From: CAWFFV01 sp963814985
Lineage (GTDB): Bacteria > Chloroflexota > Ktedonobacteria > Ktedonobacterales > Ktedonobacteraceae
Reading direction: 5' to 3'
Assembly: GCA_963814985.1 (NCBI GenBank)
Contig: CAWFFV010000018.1
Span: 213,940 to 277,939, forward strand
DNA length: 64,000 nt
The notes beneath the pieces are model-generated. The model did no database searches. It was not told the origin of the DNA and saw only the letters and a list, made by a program, of their open reading frames with translations. How positions within the stretch are numbered: position 1 is the first letter of the stretch; every line of letters starts with the position of its first letter. The position numbers and the translations under genes are program-made. Shown here piece by piece: positions 53,156-62,757 of the stretch.

Positions 53156-54271
53156 ATGGCAATTGTTGATTCTGTCAGTGATGACCGTAGAACCATAGTA
53201 GCCACAAATTCTACAACAGTGGGTAGATTTTCTAATTCCATTGTAACTGACTTTGAGATAGACCTGGATAACCCACTCGTCAAAAACATGCCAGAGCGCA
53301 TCACAGGACCTCTAGTTGAGGTAGAGCCAGCTCTGGACTCATCCCTCAGCGATATTGAGGATGAAGACATTAGTGAAGGTGGTGCATCAGGTGAAGCACC
53401 AACCCACTCACGACAAGCAAAAATCGCCAGCACGAAACAAGCAATAGGCGCTGAAGATGCTTTTCAGAGCTATTTGCGCGACATTCGTGGGCTGGGTCTA
53501 CTTACTCATGCAGAAGAGATAGACCTGGCACAACGGGCTGCTGCTGGTGACGAGTTAGCACGCAGAAAGTTGATTGAGTCGAATCTACGTCTGGTTATTG
53601 CTATTGCACGTCGTTATACCAGCACCGGCGTTCCACTCATCGACCTGATCCAGGAAGGGAATCTGGGGTTGATGCGAGCCGCTGAAAAGTTTGATTATCA
53701 GCGCGGCTGTCATTTCGGAACTTATGCAACATGGTGGATTCGACAAGCGGTCAGTCGAGCCGCTGGCGAGCAATCTCGCTTGATCCATCTCCCAGAGCAT
53801 GTCGCAACACGTTTACGCAAAGTGCGTCGTATTGCAGCACAACTCTCGCAAGAAAACGGGCTTGATCCTCTGCCTGAGCAGATAGCCGCAGCATGCAATA
53901 TTGAAGTAAACGAGGTTAGAGATCTCCTGGGAGTCATCGAGCAGCCTATTTCCCTGGACGCTCCTGTAGATGAAGAGGCACGTTACTCGCTCGCCGATAC
54001 ATTAGAGGACTGTACGACCCCTGCTCCGTCTGAAACTGCCTCACAGCATTTGCTCGGTGAAGAACTACACAGAGCACTGGCATTACTAACTCCCCGCGAA
54101 CGTGCAGTTGTGACACTACGTTATGGTATAGGGGATGGACGCAGTCGCACATTACTCGAAGTAGGTAAAGAATTAGGAATTTCACGAGAGCGTGTACGCC
54201 AACTAGAAGTGGTTGCACTCATGAAGTTACGTGGTATTAGTGGTCACGTTGCACTACGCGAATGCGTATAG
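53156..54271 (+). CDS. RNA polymerase sigma-70 factor (SigA/group 2)
   Basis: 371 aa. The acidic N-terminus of about 100 residues lacks region 1.1 similarity. Region 1.2-2.1: DAFQSYLRDIRGLGLLTHAEEIDLAQRAAAGD. Region 2: LVIAIARRYTSTGVPLIDLIQEGNLGLMRAAEKFDYQRGCHFGTYATWWIRQA. Region 4: LTPRERAVVTLRYGIGDGRSRTLLEVGKELGISRERVRQLEVVALMKLR. All primary-type DNA-contact motifs are present, so it probably reads -10/-35 promoters. The primary versus secondary role is undecided. Confidence 0.92.
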   Translation: MAIVDSVSDDRRTIVATNSTTVGRFSNSIVTDFEIDLDNPLVKNMPERITGPLVEVEPALDSSLSDIEDEDISEGGASGEAPTHSRQAKIASTKQAIGAEDAFQSYLRDIRGLGLLTHAEEIDLAQRAAAGDELARRKLIESNLRLVIAIARRYTSTGVPLIDLIQEGNLGLMRAAEKFDYQRGCHFGTYATWWIRQAVSRAAGEQSRLIHLPEHVATRLRKVRRIAAQLSQENGLDPLPEQIAAACNIEVNEVRDLLGVIEQPISLDAPVDEEARYSLADTLEDCTTPAPSETASQHLLGEELHRALALLTPRERAVVTLRYGIGDGRSRTLLEVGKELGISRERVRQLEVVALMKLRGISGHVALRECV

Positions 54272-54279
54272 AGAGGCCT

Positions 54280-54490
54280 GCTCACCATCAAAAGCTCTAA
54301 ACCAGCCTGTAGCGACGAGGGAATCGGGGCAACCAGCCCTCTCTTGTAAAGGGCATTGATTCTTACAGCCCCGACCTTCTCGCAGGCATGCTCTATGTCG
54401 TCTCTCTTTGCCCGATTGCAGGGAGTTCCCAACAGCGTTCCCCTGAGAATATATTGCTTCGACGTACCACAAGCGTCGACGCTATACTCA
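54280..54490 (-). mobile_element. Possible TnpB 3' remnant
   Basis: The minus strand reads SVDACGTSKQYILRGTLLG, vaguely like the VNACG-type tail of some TnpB proteins. There is no start, no catalytic motif and no clear element end. Listed only as a weak relic. Confidence 0.15.
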
Positions 54491-54602
54491 ACAATATGAT
54501 ATACTTCCCCTCGTCTGTATATAATATACACCATTTTCGATCTGACGGAACAATCTCACCCATACGCTACAATAACTAAGGCAGCATAAAACAAAAGTAG
54601 AG

Positions 54603-56374
54603 ATGGACATGAAGTTTGCCAGTACAACGAAGAACGACCTACCACCAGATATCTCTGAAGCTCTTGAACCTTCTGTGAAGCAAAGTCGGCCTCTGCTATT
54701 CACCAAAATCATCATTCTATCATGTCTGGCCCTTGCAGCTCTCATTCCACGCATTATTCTGGCAATACAACTGGACCTGGTTACTGATGAGCTGGTGTAC
54801 ATTACCGGTGCCAAGATCTATCTGCCGCTGGTAATGCATCTGAAAATAGGATCAAGTGGCTGGATCTATAATTATGAACACCCTCCTTTTGTCAAATTGC
54901 TGATAGGGTTGGCTATCGCTCTCAATGCAAAGCTTGGTCATCTCTTCACCGAACTGCTGGCTGCCCGTATGCCCAGTATTATCTTTGGAACACTCCTCAT
55001 CGTGGCAATCTATGGGCTAGGGCGTGCCCCTTTCGGACGTGTCATTGCGCTTCTCGCTGCCCTTTGCCTTGCCTTCAGTCCCTGGTTGGTCTATTTCAGT
55101 GCATTAGCATATCTCGACATGACGATGACCACATTGATCACTATAGCGTATCTTCTGCTCTGGCACGCTATTCGAAAACCATGGCTCTACTTGCTTTCAG
55201 CCCTATTAGTAGGTTTAGGAGCCGCCAGCAAATATACGGCAGTACTTGCCATACCAGGTATGTTCTTATTCACAGCCTATTATTTCCTGGCAATTCGGCC
55301 ACGCTTGCCTATTGAACAACGCCCCAGGGTGCCCTGGCTCTGGTGGCTTGGGGCTATGGTATTGATACCTCTGACCTTTCTCGCCGCTGATCCCGCAATC
55401 TGGCCCCATCCCTATGAATTTTGCTTCATAGCCTCCGCTTCGAATGGGAACACTCGATCCATGGACATCTGACATTTATTGCTGGACATTACGCGCTCCA
55501 TGTCCCCCATTGGGCTATTCTCTACATTATAATGGCCAAAATCAGTGCCTTTGTGACCATCCCTGCAATATTTTTCGTCGTCTTCGCATTCATCCAATTA
55601 GTGCGCTTTCACCTGCCTGCCTCCAAAATACCAGTGGCAGAAGTCACCAATATTGCATTTCTCTTTCTCTGGCTGATTACCATCGTAGCCATGTTCAGCT
55701 TACTCAATATCGTCGTTGGCACACACTACCACCTGCCAATAGCACCATCTGTCTCATTAGCAGGAGCTTTTGGTCTGGCTATACTCTTACGCTATCAACG
55801 TGGATCGTTGTTTACTACGATAAACGCACCGCTGACAACCCCTCCCAACATCACACAAACGATTGCTCTCACTAAAAAAGTTCACCTCAACCCACGTGCG
55901 ACCATCATAGTAGTAGTACTCGCTGCCGCTCTTGTTGGACCACACCTGCTTGGCTTAAGTACAAACTATGCAGCTGAAGGATACACCAGTGAGCTTTTCC
56001 CTGACGAAAATACTGCATTACAGGTTGCCTACTCTGGTTACCGGGAAGCCGTACAATGGCTGGCAACACATAGCCAGAAACCTGCACGAGTCGGACTTGT
56101 CGCACTACCTGAGACATTAGACGAAGGTAGTGGCGTATCCTGGTTCAATTATAATAAGGATCTCCTCAAAAGATTTGTATTGCGTGAGGCCCATCCTACC
56201 GACAAAAACTTTCCATACGACTATCTTGTCTGGCCGATGCATCTAGTACAAACTGGCTATAGTATTCCCACAGAGTGGCGTTCACACATCGTATATAGAG
56301 TAATGGGGGGTAACACCATTTACTGTTATATTCTGGCACGCTCACCCACTATGCTCCTCAACGTAAAAACCTGA
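54603..56374 (+). pseudogene. GT39-like membrane glycosyltransferase, frameshifted
   Basis: About 585 aa when joined. Multi-pass PMT/ArnT-type protein: DELVYITGAKIYLPL (first external loop acidic residue), YNYEHPPFVKLLIGLAIAL, FSPWLVYFSALAYLDM. The first frame breaks after HPYEF; the next frame gives LLHSLRFEWEHSIHGHLTF. The T run GAATTTTGC near 55420 seems one T short. These enzymes transfer mannose or similar from lipid carriers on the outer membrane face. First gene of a glycosyltransferase cluster; ATG 54603. Confidence 0.75.
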
Positions 56375-56476
56375 CTTTCTCAGCTTCGGACCTGAAGTTA
56401 AGGTAATCATGAGCAACGCAATGCCAATATTCTTTAGTGGAAAATCCTATAGACGAAACGAAGATGTGAAACTATA

Positions 56477-57895
56477 ATGAACGTGAAAACTCAAAAGCCC
56501 AGGGATGTACGCTCGACTTCATCCAACACACATAAGCAGCCACAGCGCTATTTCTTCCATTTCTCGATACTTCTGCTCATGAGTATCGCTCTCTACTATG
56601 GCGCTTTTTGGAAGAGTCTGGACATGCGCAGTGACGCATCGAAACTCTCTGATATTGCGAAATATGAATGTTATGCTGTGGCTTTCTGGAAGGGAATACC
56701 AGCCCTGCAAGAACTTCCAACGATACAATGTGCATTCATCACCCACCCCTCCTCCACCAACGCACCGATCACTACAGCCAGGCTGGTGAAGAAACTAAAG
56801 TCCTGGAAAGTTCCGGCAGGCCTCATTCAACAGATCTATTCTCAGTCACCAGAGCAACCTTTTCATGCATTACCTAGCGAGTATCCGCTACTCGTTCTTA
56901 TTCCTTTTAGCCTTGCATTAATTGCGCCCCTGGCAGTCTATCAGATTGCCTTCGCGCTCTTGATGGCTCTGGTAGCAGGGGTCATCTTCTTTGTCCTGAA
57001 ACGTTTTGGTTCCGTAGGGACCGCTTATGCCTTTGTGCTCTATCTGGTCGCTGGCTGTTGGGCAACCGCGCTAGGACGCTATGATCTCGTTCCCTCTGCA
57101 CTAACACTCTTCGCGTTACTCTGCGCAGAACGAGAGAAATGGAAGTGGGCCTTTACACTGCTGGCACTGGCGACCCTCTTCAAGTTTTATCCCTTAGTAT
57201 TAATTCCACCATTCTTCATTGCACAGCAGATACAGCGTCGAGATAAGTGGTATGCATGGCGCAGATTGGTTGCATCCGGAATATTTGTTGCCGTCTGTGC
57301 TGTAGGAATGGCTGTATCACTCTTGTTGAGCGTCGCAGGAACTATTGGCCCATTCAGTTACTTTGAAAACCGACCGATCCAGGTTGAGTCGTTCTCGGCA
57401 TCGATGGTATGGCTTCTCAGTTCGCCTAGTAGATATCCATTGACCTATGCATTTAGTTTTGGATCACGCAACGTGTTTAGCCCTCTATCACCAACAGTTA
57501 CCCTGATTGGTACAGCATTGTTATTCGTCGGGCTACTGTGTACATTCTGGCTACAATGCCGTGGGAAAATATCATTGGCTCTGGCAGTTCTGTTGACATT
57601 GCTGGTCGTAATACTCACTGGGAAAGTCTTTAGTGCTCAATATATGATCTGGATTGCACCGTTTATCGCCTACATAGGTAAGACAAACAAGCAATGGCTC
57701 ATTGGTTGGGGCAGCATTAGCGTTATCACTACACTGATCTATCCTTATCTCTACGAGCGGGCAAACCTTCCGTTTGGACAACTTTTACCAGATTTTTATT
57801 CGACAGTGTTTGTGCGTAATATCCTTCTGCTCGCATTTATCTGCATATTATTCTACTGGACGATGTATAACCGCCATGAGGAGAAAATCAATTAA
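56477..57895 (+). CDS. GT87-like (DUF2029) mannosyltransferase
   Basis: 472 aa with about 10 membrane helices. LYYGAFWKSLDMRSDASKLSDIAKYECYAVAF holds the external loop acidic residues of GT-C enzymes. Later come LPSEYPLLVLIPFSLALIAPL and the family-typical LTGKVFSAQYMIWIAPFIAYI. Polyprenyl-phosphate-mannose-dependent alpha-mannosyltransferase is the likely activity. The stop overlaps the next start in TAATG. A fragment with the same GKVFSPQYLIWVAP motif lies at 62413-62757. Confidence 0.75.
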   Translation: MNVKTQKPRDVRSTSSNTHKQPQRYFFHFSILLLMSIALYYGAFWKSLDMRSDASKLSDIAKYECYAVAFWKGIPALQELPTIQCAFITHPSSTNAPITTARLVKKLKSWKVPAGLIQQIYSQSPEQPFHALPSEYPLLVLIPFSLALIAPLAVYQIAFALLMALVAGVIFFVLKRFGSVGTAYAFVLYLVAGCWATALGRYDLVPSALTLFALLCAEREKWKWAFTLLALATLFKFYPLVLIPPFFIAQQIQRRDKWYAWRRLVASGIFVAVCAVGMAVSLLLSVAGTIGPFSYFENRPIQVESFSASMVWLLSSPSRYPLTYAFSFGSRNVFSPLSPTVTLIGTALLFVGLLCTFWLQCRGKISLALAVLLTLLVVILTGKVFSAQYMIWIAPFIAYIGKTNKQWLIGWGSISVITTLIYPYLYERANLPFGQLLPDFYSTVFVRNILLLAFICILFYWTMYNRHEEKIN

Positions 57896-59041
57896 TGAAA
57901 CAGAAGGCTACACGTGACATTATCTGGTTATTTGTTGCCACTCGCCTCGGCCTGATAATTCTTACATACATAGCCTATATCTTACTGACCGCACCAAAAT
58001 ACTCTAGCACACCTGTCGATGTGATAGCATTATTTACTACCTGGAACCACTGGGATGCTGCTAACTACATCAGGATTGCGCAGTATGGTTACCAGACACG
58101 CTTTGACCTCGCCTTTTTTCCTCTCTTCCCCTTCCTGATTGCCTGCATATCTTTTCTCCTGGGCAATTGGAGCTATCTGCTTGTTGGTACCTTAATCAGC
58201 AATGCAGCACTATTAGGTACGTTATTTCTTATCTACCAGTTAGTTGCGGACATAGTTGGGGATCAGATTGCTCAGCGGACACTCCTGTATCTCTGTATCT
58301 TCCCCACTGCTTTTTTCTTTTTTGCAGCTTACAATGAATCGCTCTTTCTCTTGTTTGTCACAGGAGCATTTTTGGCCATACGACGACAGCGCTGGTGGCT
58401 AGCAGGCATACTCGGTCTGTTAGCAACCTTAACTCGTTCAGCAGGCATCTTACTGGTAATACCCTACCTCTACGAAGTATGGGCAGCACGAGAGAGTGTG
58501 CTCGCGACACGCCGAAATGTGCTTTTCGCTATACTTCCGCTTTTCTTGATCCCAATGGGGATGGTTATCTATGGGATCTACTGTTGGCATGTCGTTGGTG
58601 ATCCACTCGCCTTCGTACATGTGCAGGACCATTCAGGACGGCATCTTGCCTGGCCCTGGCAGGGCATCTGGCAAGCAATTTCTGCACTGTTCCTTCAACC
58701 TCAACCTTTTGGCTCAGCTAACCAGGCTCACCTCATCCTCGATCTCACAGCTACTGTTGGTTTTATGCTTTTAATTGGGTTAGGGTGGCGTAAGCTACGC
58801 TATCAGCTATAGTCTCTGGATGGGGTTCTATCTGCTCTATATCCTTCTCTATCCAGCTCTAGATAAACCTGATATTCTACTCTCTAACCAACGCTTTGTA
58901 CTGGAGATGTTTCCGGCCTTCATGACATTAGCTATGCTTGGCATCCAACGTCCACGCCTCCATCAGGCTCTCATAGTCATCTTCCCAACGTTGCTTGCTA
59001 TACTAAGCATAGCTTTTTTGATGAATCACTGGATGGTCTAG
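57895..59041 (+). pseudogene. PIG-V-like mannosyltransferase, frameshifted near its 3' end
   Basis: ATG 57895 overlaps the upstream TAA. Motifs: WNHWDAANYIRIAQYGY, FFPLFPFLIA, CIFPTAFFFFAAYNESLFL, LTRSAGILLVIPYLYE. The frame breaks after WRKLRYQ near 58797-58803; the next frame gives SYSLWMGFYLLYILLYP and ends MNHWMV. The paralogue at 59308 reads WRKLRTSYSLWTG at this point, which proves the shift. Reconstructed length is about 382 aa. Membrane mannosyltransferase of unknown acceptor. Confidence 0.8.
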
Positions 59042-59061
59042 TGCTAGAGAGGACAAAGGGG

Positions 59062-59169
59062 GTTGTTGTATCTGGATGGCGAGTTTGCGGCGCAAACCTG
59101 CCATCCAGATACAACGGTTTACGAAGTGTCGAAGGCGCTGAGGAATCTGAAAAGAGCCTGGGTAGTTAC
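59062..59169 (-). repeat. Type A repeat A15, left part lost
   Basis: Central arms of 24 bases with two mismatches around TTTGCGGCGCAAA, hairpin CGAAGGCGCTGAGG, and right terminus CCTGGGTAGTTAC remain. The CCACC hairpin and left terminus are gone. Between two PIG-V-like paralogues. Confidence 0.75.
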
Positions 59170-59307
59170 ACAAAAACAAGAAGTATGCTCAACTTGACAT
59201 TCCACCACAAGCTCGTTAGAATACCCACGGTTACATTGGGCAATCGATTGAATTAATCAGAAACCCCACGTCTGGAAGAGCGGGGACTTGCAGAAGGGCC
59301 AGTGCGA

Positions 59308-60451
59308 ATGAAACGCGTTCCAACTCGTGATATTCTAGGTTTATTTCTCGTCACACGCCTGCTCCTGATGCTGGTTACTTACTTTGGCTATATTCTCTTG
59401 ACTGCCCCCAAGTATTCAAGCGCCCCGGTTGATACAACCGCGTTTTTCGCTTCCTGGAATCACTGGGATGCAAATCGCTATCTTAACATCGCCCAGTATG
59501 GTTATCATCCCCCATATGACCTCGCCTTTTTTCCACTTTTCCCACTACTCATTACAATCATTGCCCATCTTCTGGGAAGTTGGAGCTATCTGGCAGTTGG
59601 CACTGGTATCAGCAATGCAGCATTACTGGGAACAATGTTTGTCTTGTATCAAATTGCGGTTGATATTGGGGGAGAGCAGGTAGCGCGTCGCACCCTACTC
59701 TATCTCTGCATCTTCCCTACTGCATTGTTCTTTTTCGCAGCCTACAATGAGTCGTTATTTCTTCTGCTGACGGCAGGTGCATTTCTGGCAATGCGACGCC
59801 AGCGATGGTGGATAGCAGGACTGCTCGGTTTGCTGGCAGCATTGACACGTTCAGCAGGTGCACTACTAGTTATACCGTATCTCTACGAGCTATGGATTGC
59901 ACGGGAAAGTGTCACCGTTACTCGGCGCACTACGTTGCTTGGACTATTACCAATTTTGCTGATACCCGCCGGTACGATCCTCTATTGTATCTATTGCTGG
60001 CAAATCACGGGTAATCCTCTAGCATTTGCGGCAGTACAGAATCATTGGGCACGCTTCCTTTCCTGGCCCTGGCAAGGTATCTGGCTAGGATTCTTTGAAC
60101 TCTTCTGGAACCAGCCATTTGGATCATTCTATCAGGTCCATATGCTTCTCGATCTCAGCGCGACTCTTGCATTTATCGCGCTAGCAATACTGGGATGGCG
60201 CAAACTACGAACCAGCTATAGTCTCTGGACAGGACTCCTCATTCTCTACTTCCTGCTTAGCCCAAGCACAGGCCAACCCGACACCTTGATTTCCAATCAG
60301 CGCTTTGTGCTAGAGCTATTTCCCGCCTTTATCACACTAGGAATGCTAGGGATACAACATCCACGGCTACACCAAATACTGATGCTCTTCTTTCCAGCAT
60401 TGCTAGCAACATTAAGTCATTCTCTTCGTCATGGGTCGTTGGATGGTCTAG
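59308..60451 (+). pseudogene. PIG-V-like mannosyltransferase, 3' indel
   Basis: Close paralogue of the preceding PIG-V gene (WNHWDANRYLNIAQYGY, FFPLFPLLIT, CIFPTALFFFAAYNESLFL, LTRSAGALLVIPYLYE). Near the end ATLSHSLRHG is out of frame; the alternate frame gives FVMGRWMV and TAG 60449-60451, matching the paralogue end MNHWMV, so about two bases are missing near 60417-60421. All catalytic-region motifs are intact, so the enzyme could still work with the altered tail (in-frame read ends at 60468). ATG 59308. Confidence 0.75.
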
Positions 60452-60477
60452 AGAAGAAGATCAGATGAGTCATGAGT

Positions 60478-60723
60478 CATGACTCATCCTGAACTATTAC
60501 AAAGGTTCGCACTCTCTCAAGTGGCTTGAGAGCGGATTGTCAAGGGCGGCCAGCCCTTGACCGGTGTTTGGGTGTCCCGAAAGTTTCTTTTTTGCCTCGC
60601 GCCGCCTGCGGCGGCGCACAAAAGAGGTAAAAAGAGTTCTGGGCCACCGCCGATCGGCGAGGGAGCGGTCCCTGAATAGTTGCTTTTCCGAACTTTTGAA
60701 ACAAAAGTTCAGGATGACTCATG
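60478..60723. repeat. Type B element B2
   Basis: Ends CATGACTCATCCTGAAC and GTTCAGGATGACTCATG (17 bp, one mismatch). The interior has stacked hairpins (CTCTCAAG-TGG-CTTGAGAG, TCAAGGGC-GGCCA-GCCCTTGA, GCCGCCTGCGGCGGC) and the TTTCTTTT-GCCTCGCGCC block shared in layout with B1 and B3. Confidence 0.75.
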
Positions 60724-60733
60724 TATTTGTTGT

Positions 60734-61198
60734 CTAGGATGCACCGACGGCCTGTCTGGCCTGGATGGATATCTGCTTCGGTTTTGCTTCCTCCGCTTTG
60801 GGAATGCGCAGTGTCAAGACGCCATTTTCGTAGCTGGCCTGCACTTTCTCAGCATTGATGGGAGTCGGCAGTGAAATAGTTCGGCTTATCTCACCTTCGT
60901 AGCGCTCACGCCGCACATATGATCCCTTCTCAGCCTTTTCCTCACGCTTTTTTGCGGCACGGATGGTCAGCGTGTCACCCATAGCCGTGATCTGTACCTC
61001 TTCTGGCTTAAAGCCGGGCAATACCGCCTCAACAACGTATTGCTGCCGATCGTTTGTCTCATAGACATCGAGAGGGAAGACTCGACCCGTAAAGAACTCG
61101 AAGCGTCCAGGCCCAATAAAGCTCTCCTCAAATAAGCGGTTCATGGCCTCTCGCAGAGGCATCATCGCCTCAAATGGATCTCTTGGTATCAATGACAT
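60734..61198 (-). CDS. Hsp20/alpha-crystallin small heat shock protein
   Basis: 154 aa. ATG 61198 with a strong GGAGG site. The alpha-crystallin domain runs from about residue 43 to 135: VFPLDVYETNDRQQYVVEAVLPGFKPEEVQITAMGDTLTIRAAKK, then ENGVLTLRIPKAEEAKP with the A-x-x-x-n-GVL signature. N-terminal MSLIPRDPFEAMMPLREAMNRLFEES is typical. Holdase chaperone forming oligomers. An 18-bp palindrome lies about 96 bp upstream and may be its operator. Confidence 0.93.
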   Translation of the reverse strand: MSLIPRDPFEAMMPLREAMNRLFEESFIGPGRFEFFTGRVFPLDVYETNDRQQYVVEAVLPGFKPEEVQITAMGDTLTIRAAKKREEKAEKGSYVRRERYEGEISRTISLPTPINAEKVQASYENGVLTLRIPKAEEAKPKQISIQARQAVGAS

Positions 61199-61293
61199 TA
61201 TCTATCCTCCTTCATTGGTGGAATATACTTCAAAACTCACCGACTAACTACCACTCTCTATCACTTTGTTACCCACATTTTGGTTTCACATCG

Positions 61294-61311
61294 TGTGATG
61301 TGCACATCACA
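61294..61311. promoter_or_regulatory. 18-bp perfect palindrome upstream of hsp20
   Basis: TGTGATGTGCACATCACA, with a further half site TCACATC just before it. It resembles a CRP/FNR-type operator (TGTGA...TCACA) but with an 8-base rather than 6-base spacer. Confidence 0.4.
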
Positions 61312-61339
61312 AAAATATATTCCTCTCCAGAGGTAACCC

Positions 61340-61483
61340 CCATAGGCGCGGACTTTAGCAGAGGGATCCCTCTGCACTCTTGTTTTTCGTGCCGCTTCCA
61401 GCGGCAATACTAAAGAAAGAGGTATTGGGACACCCCAAACCCCGGCAGGGAGAACCCTGCACCCCTTAAGTCCGCGCCTATGG
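61340..61483. repeat. Type B element B3 inserted in a type A terminus
   Basis: Ends CCATAGGCGCGGACTT and AAGTCCGCGCCTATGG (16 bp perfect). Flanked by AGGTAACCC (61331-61339) and AGGTAACTC (61484-61492), a 9-bp duplication with one change that includes the GTAAC terminus of A16. Confidence 0.78.
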
Positions 61484-61485
61484 AG

Positions 61486-61536
61486 GTAACTCCTCAGGTC
61501 TGCTCGCCACCTGCGGTGAGCAGACCTGAGGATACC
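61486..61536. repeat. Minimal type A derivative A16
   Basis: 51 bp: GTAACTCCTCAGGTCTGCTC, hairpin CCACCTGCGGTG, then GAGCAGACCTGAGGATACC. Termini plus one hairpin only; left hairpin and central palindrome are absent. Confidence 0.75.
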
Positions 61537-61787
61537 GCGAGACAAACAAAAGATCATACTGCCTGGGGAACAACCGTGTGCTCTTTGTGAGAAAGAGAGA
61601 TGTCACTGTGATTACTCTATGATATTAGCATGCTACATATATTGGGAAAGAGAAAATGGGAGGGCCTTTGTTAGTTAACCCGGTACATTTGATGCATGCA
61701 GAATATTTTATCAGAAGCGACAATTTAACAATACATGGTACGGAATAAACGATAGTTGTGACCGATGCAAAGGAGTGAGTTTCACTG

Positions 61788-62429
61788 ATGGTTACACAAT
61801 TTCGTGACCGAACTGAAGCAGGACAACAGCTAGCGACACAACTAACAGCATATGCCAACCGACGAGATGTGCTGGTACTGGCATTACCTCGTGGCGGTGT
61901 TGCCGTGGCTTTTGAAGTTGCCAGAGCACTACATGTGCCACTAGATGTTCTGATTGTACGTAAACTTGGTGTTCCAGGACAGGAAGAACTGGCGATGGGC
62001 GCTATCTCGACAAGGAATGTACGAGTCCTCAACAAGGATGTCGTGCACTTCCTCAGGATTCCTGACAAAGTGATTGATCAGGTCGTAGCACATGAACAAC
62101 GCGAGTTAGAGCGCCGTGAGCGTCTTTACCGGGGAGACTATCCCACCTATGAGGTTGCAGGACATACGATCATACTTGTTGATGACGGCATTGCAACTGG
62201 TGCAACAATACGCGCTGCCATTGCAGCACTCAAACAACAACAGCCTGCCCGCCTCATTGTTGCCGTCCCTGTAGCGGCTCCTTCAACGTGCCATGAACTT
62301 GCTGCCGAAGTAGATGAGGTGGTGTGCCTCGTCAGACCAGAGCATTTCTATGCCGTTGGCACCTGGTACGAGAATTTCGCGCCAACAACTGACGAGGAAG
62401 TACATGACCTGCTCACACAGACTCGTTAG
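61788..62429 (+). CDS. Phosphoribosyltransferase
   Basis: 213 aa. The PRPP-binding motif is TIILVDDGIATGATIRAAI; the N-terminal part LALPRGGVAVAFEVARALHVPLDVLIVRKLGVPGQEELAMGAI is typical of the PRTase group often fused or linked to dienelactone hydrolases and heat-shock genes. The substrate base is unknown. ATG 61788 near a GGAG site. The stop overlaps the convergent glycosyltransferase fragment by 17 bp. Confidence 0.88.
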   Translation: MVTQFRDRTEAGQQLATQLTAYANRRDVLVLALPRGGVAVAFEVARALHVPLDVLIVRKLGVPGQEELAMGAISTRNVRVLNKDVVHFLRIPDKVIDQVVAHEQRELERRERLYRGDYPTYEVAGHTIILVDDGIATGATIRAAIAALKQQQPARLIVAVPVAAPSTCHELAAEVDEVVCLVRPEHFYAVGTWYENFAPTTDEEVHDLLTQTR

Positions 62430-62757
62430 CAGCAATCAATTCAGGGTGCTTAATAGCGTCAGTCTTATGCCTGACGTTTGACACTTGCATGGGTTGCCGT
62501 GAGCAGTAGATCAACACAGCCAGGATAATGCCTAGCAACAAAAAATTGCGGGCTGTCGTGGCCGGATAAAATACTGGGACCAAAGGAACATTAAGAATGC
62601 TATCATTCATGTTATAGATATAGGGATAGATCCACGTCGTCAGCAAGCCAAGGGAACAACAGGCTGTGATCCACCAGGGATCGCTCTCTCCCACATAAGC
62701 CAAAAGCGGTGCCACCCAGATGAGATATTGGGGACTAAACACTTTGCCCGTAAGCAT
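62413..62757 (-). CDS. GT87-like mannosyltransferase, C-terminal fragment
   Basis: About 115 codons remain: MMLTGKVFSPQYLIWVAPLLAYVGESDPWWITACCSLGLLTTWIYPYIYN and a hydrophobic end. It parallels LTGKVFSAQYMIWIAP of the 56477 gene. Everything upstream is replaced by unrelated GC-rich DNA at about 62757-62763, although the reading frame happens to run through. The genuine gene continues outside this assembly. Confidence 0.8.
   Translation of the reverse strand: MLTGKVFSPQYLIWVAPLLAYVGESDPWWITACCSLGLLTTWIYPYIYNMNDSILNVPLVPVFYPATTARNFLLLGIILAVLIYCSRQPMQVSNVRHKTDAIKHPELIAANESV

Noticed and set aside
53032..53433. 133-codon minus-strand ORF
   Set aside because: Antisense to the start of the sigma factor gene; no ribosome site.
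54244..54534. 96-codon minus-strand ORF as a transposase gene
   Set aside because: Only a weak resemblance to a TnpB tail, no catalytic residues and no element ends; kept only as a low-confidence relic.
1281..61536. CRISPR array
   Set aside because: Type A repeats are dispersed, palindromic over their length and lack regular short spacers; no cas gene is present.
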